From Chalara sp. BL73 (taxonomy: Eukaryota; Ascomycota; Leotiomycetes; Helotiales), in assembly GCA_918026815.1 (NCBI GenBank), contig CAKJVC010000108.1, positions 1 to 40,517 of the forward strand: a DNA stretch of 40,517 nt. Reading direction: 5' to 3'. Every line of letters starts with the position of its first letter. Within the stretch, counting starts at the first letter, position 1. Shown in pieces: positions 23,126 through 33,500 of the stretch. Made by a program: the position numbers and the translations under genes. Under the pieces are notes generated by a model that worked only from the letters and a program-made list of their open reading frames with translations, was not told the origin of the DNA and did no database searches.

Positions 23126-23275
23126 ATGGGGCCCTCGGTAAACCGTAGCCTGCCAATAGGAAATACGGTCAACCTTACTATCGGGATTCTAGCCGTTGGG
23201 ATCGGCCTCACAAGCGCTCTGATAGCTTGGGCGAGTTGGAAACTTTTCAGTAAGCGCCGCTCTGAAAGAGAGTAG
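23126..23275 (+). CDS. Possible small single-pass membrane protein or terminal exon (49 codons)
   Basis: The ATG at 23126 opens a 49-residue frame ending TAG at 23273-23275. Residues about 16-38 form one hydrophobic helix (LTIGILAVGIGLTSALIAWA), followed by WKLFSKRRSERE, a classic positively charged stop-transfer tail. The frame stays open upstream to 23096. A splice-acceptor-like context (branch TGCTAAT, then CTCTCCAG ending at 23106) suggests it may be the last exon of a larger gene whose upstream exons I cannot identify. It would be a tail-anchored or C-terminally anchored membrane protein. The TM-plus-KRR pattern is seen directly; that it is expressed is not shown. It could be a relic of a dead gene. 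Confidence 0.35.
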   Translation: MGPSVNRSLPIGNTVNLTIGILAVGIGLTSALIAWASWKLFSKRRSERE

Positions 23276-24771
23276 CACATCTAAGTAAAGATCTATCTAT
23301 ACTTGGAAATGGCTTTAGTACTAATGCTTATCTGGAAACATCAAATGATGCCGCAGCTTGTCTACGGCATGTTGGTGAAAGGAATACACTAGTCGCTCTT
23401 CCGTGTGTTTTGAGACGAATTCTGATATTGAAAAGGAAAGGATGAGTCTTCGATAATCTAGAGCTAATGTGTCTTATAATGGGTTTCTTCTTCCGTACCT
23501 TATTGGCGTCGGTCCCTGTCTAGAAGCACAAGTTACGAAATGACGTTGGATTTTGTAAGAGCGATGAAGAATTGAAGCAAAGAGGAACTTGGTCAGCGCA
23601 TCTTGGATGGATTTCTTATGGTAGTATCTATGGAGGTGTTTCTCGCTTATGTAGAGCTTGCTCATGGCTACGGAGGAGGAGAATGTGGTAGAGCGCGTGG
23701 GATGTTGAGCGTAGGGAACGAAACGAGTTCAAGGGCTGAATTAATGTACTCAATAAATAGTTTCCAAAATTCCTGGTTTAAGAATTCCGATTCGGTGGAG
23801 GTGTGATTTTGATATGCGCTATTTGTGGTGCGCAAAGTAAATTTCTTGCCTGGCTGAGACCAGGTTTGAGGATCTCAGAGCTCTAGTATTGCGACTTCCC
23901 AAAGTAATGTGAACTTGATTTGGGATTTAATTCTAAGACTGATAATTTTATTTCGATCTCGTTACATCCACCATAAGTGCTCCTTGGTATAGAATTGTTT
24001 GTATGATTCAAGAATCCTTCATTAGAATTCCCTGGGGCTTGCCACCAAGATAACTTTTTTAAATCTGTGATATATTACATTTAATGATCAATATAGATCT
24101 GGTGTTAGTACAATGCACCACAAAGGAGGTCTAGGCTGGATTCTCTACGAAGCTGTTTAATTGTAGCCTCACTAGGATGCACATTGAATATCTGTATTTA
24201 AGTATACAGCATAAACCGCCAAAATTTATTCAACATTTAACTAGTTCTGGGTAGGTGTGGACCGGACCTAAATTTGGAGTGTATTATAATGGCAATATGA
24301 GGATATAAATGGTCGTTCCATACAGCCCGATATATTAAAATGCCGAGCGTCAGTTATATCTCCCAGATAGGCAAAAGAGATTTAATATTCTCGGTATATC
24401 AAAGTATTCTATATATCGAACCAGATACCTAAGTATGGTCTACTGCGTCTCCGGCCTGGAATTTAGTTTCTTTCAATGTACAGTATATGATAATCATGTA
24501 ACTGGTTGTTCATGTGACATGACGAAGTATCTAGTTGTCTACTCATTCGCATTTAGTTGACCCGTACAAGGAATAGTATGCCGCGACAACACAATTGCAT
24601 AGCTGGATTCTGTATATTTCTTTTAGGGTACAAGATTAGATATGTGATATAATAACCCTTTGCCGCCTCTGTCCATTCTTCCCTTTTTTTTGCCATTTAA
24701 ACTCCAAGATGCACCGGTTCAAATACATTCCTCAGGTACAGGTCTACGTTTACAATGTACACCGACCAAAT
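23276..24771. other. AT-rich intergenic stretch, no supported gene
   Basis: It becomes visibly AT-rich after about 23,880. Open stretches at 23474-23665 and 23603-23806 are short and antiparallel and match nothing. No RNA gene, terminal repeat or transposase fragment was recognised. The downstream part should contain the 3' UTR of the PQ-loop gene. Confidence 0.45.
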
Positions 24772-25854
24772 CTAAAATTGGCTGTAGGAGTCTCCACGAT
24801 CTAGTAATGGTCTCTGCTCCCTTGGGGTATCAAGCCGCGGCTCCTCATTGTCCACGTCCTGGTCATCACGTGCTCTGTACATAAAAAACTGCGCCGAGAT
24901 CGCGATATCCAAAAAGAGCGTGCCCAAGCTTCCAGCGAGCCAAGACGCATTGACTAGCATGTAGCGGCCATATAATCTCGCCGCCTCACCTTGACGGCAA
25001 TGACTATGTTTTCCCACGCAATAGGGCTCATATGCGAAGATAGAGAGGACGTATGTTAGATTCCCAATGCATGCGAACAGGATGAAGAGAACTGAGATTC
25101 CGTCTGTGGATTTGCGACGATAGTTTAAGAGAAGCTGGGGGATGCGTGAGCCGAGATACAGAACGGCACAAAACCAGCCGAAGATCTGACCCCAGAGCGA
25201 GAATTCGAGCTCTGAGGAGTCCGAGGATGGATGTTTGGAGTGCTGCTGCCCGCCTTGAGAACGATTGCTTACGTACCAGCCCAAGACACCGGCAGCGCAA
25301 ACCATAAGAACGGTGAAGAGATTGAAGAGAACCACTTGAGTGCGGGTAGTAGGTTTTTGGTTGGCGATTGCGGGAGGGTCAGAGGGTTTTGGCGCTTCTA
25401 AAAGCGGAACGACGGGTGATAGATGGTGCGCTGTGTCTGAGAGAGTGCTTGACCTGCGCTGATCGCGGATGCCGTTCGCAGCGAGGAGCCCTGTTCTCTC
25501 ATTTGGTTCTCCGACAGTGCTTGATGGCTTAGGTGGGATGACCTCGTCCTTCCAGGTGAATCCACGATAGTAGAAACATTGTCCCAAGAGCACAATATCA
25601 GCAATTGTGTAGTAGATTGCGAGGATGATCATTGTCGGAAGCACGCCCTGCAGGACGGCACCAAGGATGTTAAAAACATCGCCGGCTAGCCAGACAATGA
25701 TGAATTGGAGTGAAAGTCCGTCAGCCGAGCTTCGTCGGAAATTTTCAATGATTTGAGGGGAGAAGACCACAATCCAGCATGCGATTGATATCGATCCGCA
25801 AATTCCGGAGATGGCAGCAATGTCCAGATTCAGATTCTGAGATGGTGGTACCAT
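24772..25854 (-). CDS. PQ-loop vacuolar basic amino acid transporter (Ypq/Rtc2/Stm1 type)
   Basis: Ypq proteins (S. cerevisiae Ypq1-3, S. pombe Stm1) move lysine, arginine or histidine across the vacuolar membrane. This is a single-exon gene of 360 residues, a normal length for the family. It has two PQ motifs: SPQIIENF (Pro33-Gln34) and RIPQLLLNYRRKSTDGIS (Pro239-Gln240). The membrane segments pack as two triple-helix bundles joined by a hydrophilic loop of about 75 residues (about 100-172). Two acidic dileucine signals of the ExxxLL type are visible: E119-RTG-LL in the loop and E346-QRP-LL in the tail. Such signals route yeast Ypq1 to the vacuole through AP-3. Start and frame are unambiguous. 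Substrate preference is inferred from family only. Confidence 0.92.
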   Translation of the reverse strand: MVPPSQNLNLDIAAISGICGSISIACWIVVFSPQIIENFRRSSADGLSLQFIIVWLAGDVFNILGAVLQGVLPTMIILAIYYTIADIVLLGQCFYYRGFTWKDEVIPPKPSSTVGEPNERTGLLAANGIRDQRRSSTLSDTAHHLSPVVPLLEAPKPSDPPAIANQKPTTRTQVVLFNLFTVLMVCAAGVLGWYVSNRSQGGQQHSKHPSSDSSELEFSLWGQIFGWFCAVLYLGSRIPQLLLNYRRKSTDGISVLFILFACIGNLTYVLSIFAYEPYCVGKHSHCRQGEAARLYGRYMLVNASWLAGSLGTLFLDIAISAQFFMYRARDDQDVDNEEPRLDTPREQRPLLDRGDSYSQF

Positions 25855-26218
25855 GTCTTTATATACTTTATGGTCACCTCGGGTGTTCGAAAGAGGTTAC
25901 GTGTAGCACAACAGTATATTCCCAACACTCCTCCAATCCTATCCAGTCAAGAACAAAGCAAGTTACAGCCAGCGAGCATTAATTGATGATGAAGAAGGCT
26001 CGTCCAGAGAATGTGCCTTGTCGGGAATTGAATTGATGGATGACGTGAAATATTATCCCCTGCGCAAAAATTCAGGTGGATGAAAGATGACTTTGGGCAC
26101 GTGATAAATTGGAAAGCCTGGGCATTACCTAAGCGACTGAGTCATGTTGCGAGATCCTTTTTCATTTCATGACGCATAGCATACTTCTCTCATGAGATCT
26201 GGCGAACACTTACCTTCA

Positions 26219-26419
26219 CTATATTAGTGATGGCATTGCTTGCTCTATGCGGAAATAGTGCACAATTAAGGAACCGATGTCCTTCGCCGTTACAACAGCA
26301 CCGTTATTTGTTTTTAACGCTTCATGAATCGAACCTGGAATAAAGTTGAGCATCCTAGCACGGAATATTCCCGCGATTCTGGCCATTTCAGTTCTTCTTG
26401 TAGCAACATAGCCCCACAA
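26219..26419 (-). pseudogene. Possible MULE/FAR1-type transposase remnant
   Basis: The minus frame is open from about 26482 to the stop at 26219. It includes a stretch of the form I-P-x-x-I-x-x-A-L-K-x-N-N ... VTAKDI (PGSIHEALKTNNG, then VVTAKDIGSLIV). This resembles the segment just before the catalytic domain in fungal MULE transposases, where P-x-x-I-L-x-x-L-R ... T-x-x-D-I-Y-N is common. There is no start, no zinc-binding FAR1 part and no DDE domain. It is short and the match is by pattern only. Confidence 0.25.
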
Positions 26420-26481
26420 ATCAGTACCGTATCGTGTTATGATTGATTTGAAACCTATCCGACCCGAAGCCGTTTCCGTAG

Positions 26482-26536
26482 CTTATCACGGATAACTCTA
26501 CGGGCAACGGAATTTCCGATTGGCCAGATAAGATAA
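26482..26536. promoter_or_regulatory. Cluster of GATA-factor motifs upstream of the amine oxidase
   Basis: CTTATC (26482-26487), GATAAC (26491-26496) and the doubled GATAAGATAA (26527-26536) lie 320-380 bp before the amine oxidase start; another TGATAA is at 26731. AreA/Nit2-type regulators bind HGATAR sites in nitrogen-catabolism promoters, and an amine oxidase is a plausible target. Such short motifs also occur by chance. Confidence 0.35.
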
Positions 26537-26857
26537 AGCCGTTCACGGGATGTGAAGAGTCCCGGAAGCCAACAACGAAATGCTTTTCTTCCTAATGTCT
26601 TATTGGATAAATGTTGATGGAAACATGTACCGATCAGAACATCTCGGGTATATGTGCCGGTTCCGGGTAACGACCCCTCATCTAAGTCCGGGCAGGTCCA
26701 TTATGTAACAAAATTCTTCCCCAGCTTTTCTGATAAAAGGTCATCGATGATATGATTATAAGCTCTTCCAAATCTCCATTCTTTCTTTATATTTATTCAA
26801 ATCATAAATATTGCTATCACTTCTGACCAAGATCTTGACTTTCGGAAATTACCAAAG

Positions 26858-28938
26858 ATGGCTATCCGAAACCCCTTCTTAAGCCTTCAACCTGATGAAG
26901 TACAATATACTAGCGATGCTGTTCGAGCAAAGCATCCTGGGAAGAGCATTATATTCCGCACAATTGGTATTAAAGAGCCCTCAAAGTCAGAATCAGTAGC
27001 ATTTCTTCAACAGCAAGGAGAAGCACCAGCTCGACGAACATATGTGTGCTACCAGATCAATGGAGAGCCCACCGTGTTCGAAGAAATAATTGATTTAACC
27101 AATAGGAGCATTTTCCAAAGCCGCAACCTAGGCGGCACCTGCTATCCTCCGGCCACAAATGTGGATATGCACAGACTGGAGAGCATTGTTATGAATGATT
27201 CTCGTGTGCAGGCTGAGATAGCAAGACTGAGGCTACCTGAAGGAGCTGTTGTGCAACCTGAGCCATGGCCCTATGGCGTTGATTCTTCGACTCCAGAAAG
27301 GCGCCAATACCAGGTTTGGATGTTTTTAAAATCTTTGGATCCGAAAGCGCAAGAACACCCATCTTCAAACCACTTTGCACATCCGTTAGACTTTTCAGCT
27401 GTGGTGGACGATCTTACCATGCAGGTAGTGCGCATAGATCGGCTGCCCATGAACCCCAAGGAGCTGGTCTGCGACGAAAAAACAGCTGCTGAACGCCCAT
27501 GGCAACCAAACCCGGATGCTGAGTACGCGTCCGAGCTTCAACCAAAATTGAGAGATGATTTAAAACCTATTCACATCACACAGCCTGAGGGTGTTAGCTT
27601 TAAGGTGTCCGATGATGAAGTAGTAGAATGGCAGAAATGGCGTTTTCATCTTGACTTCAACTGGCGCGAGGGAGTGGTCATCCGGAATGTGATGTACGAT
27701 GGCCGTCCAGTCTTCTACCGGCTGTCACTTGCTGAGATGACAGTCCCTTATGGGGATCCTCGTGACCCATATCACAGAAAGAGTGCATATGATTTAGGAG
27801 AAGGCGGTGTTGGCGCCACGTCCAACAACCTACAACTGGGTTGCGATTGTCTAGGAGCCATTCGTTATTTTGACCGTTGGACGAATGACCACGAGGGTAA
27901 ACCAGTAATGCTTGAGAATGCTATCTGCATGCACGAGGTGGATGGAGGTATTGGCTGGAAGCATTCAAACTATCGTACGGGGCGTGCTGAGGTGACACGG
28001 TCGCGCGAGCTGGTCATCCAGACAGTAAGAGCTCCTCAAGCTTCCGATGGGATATTTTGCTTACTTTGACTGCGTAGATCATGACAATTTCCAACTACGA
28101 GTATATTCTCCAATGGGTTTTCGACACAGCGGCGAATATCCATTATGAGGCGCGCGCAACCGGCATCATGTCTTTAGTTCCAGCAGATCAGAATGGCGAC
28201 CAAGATTACCCTTATGGAATCATGGTATCTCCTGGAGTGATGGCTCCAATTCATCAACACATATTCTGTCTCCGATTGGACCCAGCAATAGATTCATACA
28301 ATGAGGGTGCCATAGTGTATGAAGATGTGAAGCGTGTCAACTGGACCAAGGAGACGGATCCATATGGTGTTGCATTTGGCGTCTTTCAGAACCAAATTGA
28401 AAAGGAATCCTATCTTGATTTGGATCCATCTCTGAACAGGGTTGTTAAGATGATAAATCCAAACCGCAAGAATAAAGCATCGAACAAGCCCACCGGATAC
28501 AAGGTCATGGTAGCTCCGACGCAATTACAACTTGCTGAAGTCGGTTCGATGCACCATAAACGTGCCGAGTTTGCAGACCATCACTTCTATTTCACCAAAG
28601 GGACCGAGAATGAGCTTTTCCCAGCGGGCGACTTCCCGTGGCAAGGGGTGGGTGGTGACGGCTTGCGAACCTGGGCGTCGAGGGAGGGAGCTATTGGTGC
28701 TGGAGAGGGTATTGTTTGGTGTACCTTTGCCTTTACACATGTTCCAAGACCAGAAGATTGGCCGGTCATGCCTTGTGAAGTATTTCGGGTTGGATTAAAG
28801 CCTGTTAACTTCTTCGAAAAGAATCCAGCTTTGGATGTACCACCAAGCAAGCAAAGTGTAAACCAGAGCGTGGAGATCACGAGATCACAAAAGGAGAACG
28901 ACTTGAGAAAGGGCCATTGTTGTAATGGACATACGTAG
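26858..28938 (+). CDS. Copper amine oxidase (TPQ-dependent)
   Basis: It oxidises primary amines to aldehydes with release of ammonia and hydrogen peroxide, letting fungi use amines as nitrogen source. Exons 26858-28024 and 28078-28938 close to 675 residues across a 53-nt intron, a normal length for fungal enzymes. The catalytic base is Asp312 in AYDLGEGGVG. The cofactor precursor is Tyr396 in SNYEY, self-processed to topaquinone. Copper ligands are His448 and His450 (HQH) and His610 (FTHVPRPEDWPVMP). The N-terminal N2/N3 domains are present (for example VDMHRLESIV). All key residues are intact, so it should be active. The C-terminus (CCNGHT) has no SKL-type peroxisomal signal and there is no obvious secretion signal, so location is uncertain. 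GATA motifs upstream fit nitrogen control. Confidence 0.95.
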
Positions 28939-29762
28939 CTGATTCAGCAGTGATGGGGTTTGGAAACGTTTCAAAAATTCTCGTGTTACACCCTTTGTCT
29001 TTACAGCCTGTACAATGCCATTTGTGAATGTAGCAAAGAAAAGTTCTACTTAGCGACAACAATGCTTGATTTTGACATCAATGTCTGTTAAGTGGCTACA
29101 AGAACGGCTGATTCAGGGGAAAGAATCTATGAGGCTGATTCTCTTGTTATGATGAGCTTATTACAGCTTACTATAGATCAAGCAGGATCTGGTGCTGCAT
29201 CAATGCTTAATGAACCATGTCGTTATGCTCACTTATCATAGTTAGAACACATAACGGCTCTGCTAAAGCCGCAAACTTGGGTGCCAGGGTACATAACCTC
29301 GACCAGGTATAAATCCAGCCAAGGGAAGCAAGTCATCGGAGAAGATTAAGGTCACATTCACGAACTGACTCGCCAATTATCCAGAAAATAAGCTTGGCCT
29401 GCTTGGTATTATAATGTAATGCATACTCGATACTGAAACACGGATTCAGGGTCTGTTTTAGCGATACAAAAGGAAGCAGCCCCCAAATTTCTTCACCTAT
29501 GGCTGTAGGTCAAATAGGCGGAGAGGGATATGCTGCCAGATTGGGATAATCGCATAGATTATCACAGTCAAGGCGTCCGGAGCATCAGATCTAAAACAGG
29601 TTTATCGTCGGGGCAAAGGGCTAGTCTGCTTTGGGTGAATCATTTCCCAAATATTGATTCTTCCAGCACTTTCATGCATTTACTTAATAAATTCTTCCAG
29701 GAAACCGGAATTTGCAATACAAAAGGTGAAACCTGAAGCTGGATATTCTCCGAAGCCCTGGT

Positions 29763-29790
29763 GAAGGCTACGCCTTCAAAATTCTGAAGG
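29763..29790. repeat. Nested short inverted repeats
   Basis: GAAGGC, TAC, GCCTTC is a perfect hairpin (29763-29777). The right arm also pairs with a following GAAGG at 29786-29790, so one arm has two possible partners. Confidence 0.7.
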
Positions 29791-29816
29791 ATTCTCTAAG
29801 AACATCCTGGCTAGAA

Positions 29817-29950
29817 TCTATCCTGGCTTTCGTAGAATAGACTCAAGTTAGGTATAAAATACCTTATAATCCTTGAAAAAGGTGTGGGGAGGGAGGGGTT
29901 GCCTACAAAGAGTTTGTGCCTGCAGTCTATCCTGACTTTCGCTGGATAGA
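29817..29950. repeat. Pair of 16-bp direct repeats, the second also a hairpin
   Basis: TCTATCCTGGCTTTCG (29817-29832) recurs as TCTATCCTGACTTTCG (29926-29941), 15 of 16 matching, 109 bp apart. In the second copy TCTATCC (29926-29932) pairs with GGATAGA (29944-29950). This may be a remnant of a small mobile element; no target duplication is seen. Confidence 0.6.
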
Positions 29951-30530
29951 TTCAGAATATGGCTACTATCTATGTAAGCAGGCAGTTTCGGGGGATATCT
30001 GAGGTTGCACCTTAATCATATGAGAGCGACAAAAAGATAAGGAATGAGCAATTATCTTCAGCAATAACACCAACGGTTCTCGTATTTGGATCTGTTCATT
30101 TCGGTTATCGATTTGAAGGATGAAATAAATAGGACCCCTGAACGTTGGTGGCTAGAGTGCAAGGACTGTTTGGAGTTCCGTTCACTTGGATACAGTGGGT
30201 AAGATGGAATTATTTATTGCATGGGTGATCAGCCACTGACATGCGCAGGGGCCAAAGAGGGGAACTTGCCGTTTGACCGCCTTGCGCAAAACATACACCG
30301 TTAGCTGGTACTGGTTTGGAGTGTGAAGGTAGGATCAATGTAATGGGATATCACGTAGTAAATGGAAAAAAGTCTATGATAGTGAATTGAAATTTAATGA
30401 AGTAATAGCATCTCTATCTACAAATGTGACCTATGAAAAGGTGGCAGACGACCCAGTGGTATAAACTAAAAAGAACCCAACACTACATGTACAGGAATAT
30501 CACTACAGAAAGAAAACACGGTTTTTACCA

Positions 30531-33500
30531 TTAAGAACTCGCACCCATAATTATCTCGACAGCCTCAGTCCATCCTCGTGATTCTGCGACCTTGACAACA
30601 TTTCTGCCCAACTCGTCCTTGACTTCCAGATTGACGTCGCAGTTCTTTGTTATCAACCTCAAAACGTCCGCGTCACCGTTTTCAACCGCCTGCATCATGC
30701 CGTTCCAGCCTCGGTAAACCTGGTTGGGATCAGCGCCATGCTCAAGAAGCAGCTCGAGCATCTCGGTATCCTCGCCGTGGAATCTCCGCAAGGCCTTGAC
30801 GATGGGTAGATGCTCCCCCGGAGAATTGACATCCGCGCCGCCCTCCGTGAGAAGGAATCTCACGATCTCTCTGTGGTTCTCTCGAAGAGCCGTAGTCAAG
30901 GGTGAGAATACACCGCCATTCTTATCCTCAACTGAGACTCCTGCGGCTAAGAGGAGCTTGACGGATTCCAGCTGGTTGGCGGACACTGCCATTTCCATGA
31001 CTCCTTTGAATGCTCGAGGCTCAGGCAACATGGTTAGAATGCGCGAGAGAACTGGAGGGTTCCGGACTGCCAGGCAGACTGGCCAGTCTTGTCCCCGCAT
31101 GTTTGGATCGGCTCCTCGGTGCAGTAGCAGATCGACCATCTCAATCCGATCTTCGATGATAGCCGTCGTAAGTGGAGACGCCCCTTTGGGGTTCTTGTCA
31201 TTGGGATTCAAACCTTGGTCGAGCAGCCAGTTCAGTGCCTCCATGTTGTTCGATTTGACGGCAGTCTCGAGGATCCCCTTGGGGATATGGAGGTCTGCAC
31301 CCGCGGCCACAAGAGCCGGCAGGAAATGAACGCGATGGTGAGTGACGCACTTAAAGGCGGGATACTCGCTCGCCGGCGTATTTGGGTCCGCCCCATTGCT
31401 AAGAAGTAATTCAAAGAGTTCTGCTCGGTCGTCTCGAATCGACGTACATAGAGGGGTGTAAACGCCATCCTTTTTAGAATTGGGGTTGACACCTGCCTTT
31501 AAGAGGATGCGCACTGACTCAATATTGTTAATACTAGTCGCGAGTTCCATGATGCCTGGACATTTCTTATGATCTGCTCCGTGCTCTAGGAGCAGCTTCA
31601 AGCAAGGAGCTTGGTAAGTCGAGGGCCAAAGCATGTGTTTAGGACCAGGCAAGTTCGGGTCTGCACCGTGCTCAAGCAAGCTCAGGACAAGATCTGACCT
31701 GCCGATCTGAATCGCCTCGAAAAGAGCGGTCTTGCCTTCTCGACTCTTGGCGTTGGGGTTGGCCCCATAGTTGAGAAGGAGATCAATATACTTCCGGGGC
31801 GTCTTCTTTTGAATGGAACTGATAAGGAGTGTATTGCCATTTGACATGATGTGGTTGGGATCGCCGTTGTAGATCAGTAGTAAGTGAGAGAAGCCCACCC
31901 TGTTTGCAAGAGCAGCAGCCCCTAGAGGAGATTCTAGATCAGGGCCTGCAGCGAGGTTAGGGTCGGCGCCGTATTTAAGTAGTGTTGTTGCGCCGGCCAG
32001 GAAAGACTTCTCAACCGCTGCAAAGAGCGGAGTGACGCCGCTTCGATCAGGGTCATTAGGATCTGCGCCAAAAAGGAGCAGGAGACGCACACTTTCGGTA
32101 TCGTAGGCAAGAATAGCTTCTTTCAGCGCGTGCATATCTGGACCCGTGTTTGGCGAGACACCACGATCGAGCATTTGCTCCACAAGTTTATGGTTTCTGC
32201 TTCGAATAGCAGAGACAAGGGCAGCTCTCATGTTCCCCGCCTCTGCGCCAACCGAGTTTCGAGGAGCCCAGCGCGGCATAGAAGTAGGATCAGCTCTTAA
32301 ACGAACGACCTTGGAAGCATTCAGTTCAACGCCCCCAACCTCGTTAAGAAGGCTGTCCGTCTCATTTGTGCCAGCATGAGATTGTACATCGTCGACAATG
32401 GTTATTGCACGCTCAAAGGACTCAGGCCGCGCCTGCGCCCAGAGTTGAGGAAGCTCATGCGTTGCTGTCGAATGCGCTGTATTGATCGTTGGTGCGTTGT
32501 ATTGGTGACGGAAATCGGAGCCCGGTGTCATTGGCACATCTTTCACCTGAGACCTGATCGGTAAAACCTCCTGCTGAGTCGAGGACGATCTTCCTGGCCA
32601 GGGCACCGGGGATAGAGGCTGCTGCTGCACTTGTGGTGGGTGTTGCAAGGTAATCGGACTACTAAGATCCATCACAGCTGTAGATGATGAGGAGCGGTTA
32701 TCATCTATGTTGCGGGTGTTCTCGACGGGTTTCACCGTCGTTATAACTCCCTTCTCTGCCGTGATGCCCGCCTTCTTTTCCCATCTGTCAAGCCGATCGA
32801 GTGCAGCGGCGAGGCCGGTATATCCTATACCCATTTCTTTACTAATCCTCTCACTTCCTAAGCTCCACTGGAAGATGAGTGCGCTCATCCTCAGACTCTC
32901 GCGGGTTCTTGATAAGGCAGACCTGACCTTGGTGAGGTCGTTGTCGCCAAACATCTTTCCCCATCCGCGCTTTATGCGGCTCATTGTGCCAAGCTCGTGT
33001 TCAAGAAGTTTATTTACCATCTGATCGAGGATCTGGAAATCTGCCAGTGTCACCCGGAATTTACTGTCAAGCTCCGTAATCATTTCGGCCGGAAGTTTTT
33101 GACCATTTTCATTGCAGTCTCCGATTCCCGCCTCGATAGAGAATAGAATTTCACAGGTATCGAGAAATTCGTGGGCCAAGGTTTCAAAGCCAGGAGGGAG
33201 GTTTTTAACAGTTGTCAGATATTCTAGGATATGTACTGAAACGCGGTTACCCAGGAGCGTGCTCTTGTGGCAGAGCTCCTGGCAGTTAGATTGCGCCTTG
33301 GGTGAGGGAGCCATATTTGATTTTGAGGGTTTTGACTGAACCTGACTCTTTCCAGCTGTTGGAACTTTTGTAATCACTGGAGGCTTTGGAGCTGTTGAAA
33401 TCTTTGTATTCGCCGGACGCTTTGGAACAGGCGAGAGTGTTGGGAGTGCTGGTACAGTCGAGAACTTTTGAGTTGTAGAAGCTGCTGGGGCTTTTGAAAT

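Larger units (their letters stand above)
25855..26857. other. Divergent intergenic region between PQ-loop and amine oxidase genes
   Basis: The two genes are divergently transcribed, so promoters for both lie here. It also holds a possible transposase remnant (26219-26419) and GATA motifs close to the amine oxidase, listed separately. Confidence 0.5.
28939..30530. other. Gene-free stretch with small inverted and direct repeats
   Basis: This interval lies between the convergent 3' ends of the amine oxidase and ankyrin genes. The short frame at 29530-29736 is not recognised. The repeats near 29.76-29.95 kb are listed separately. I see no RNA gene. Confidence 0.45.

Noticed and set aside
30724..31409. 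Long open frames on the plus strand inside the ankyrin gene
   Set aside because: They are antisense shadows of a repetitive coding sequence; no domain, start context or introns support them.
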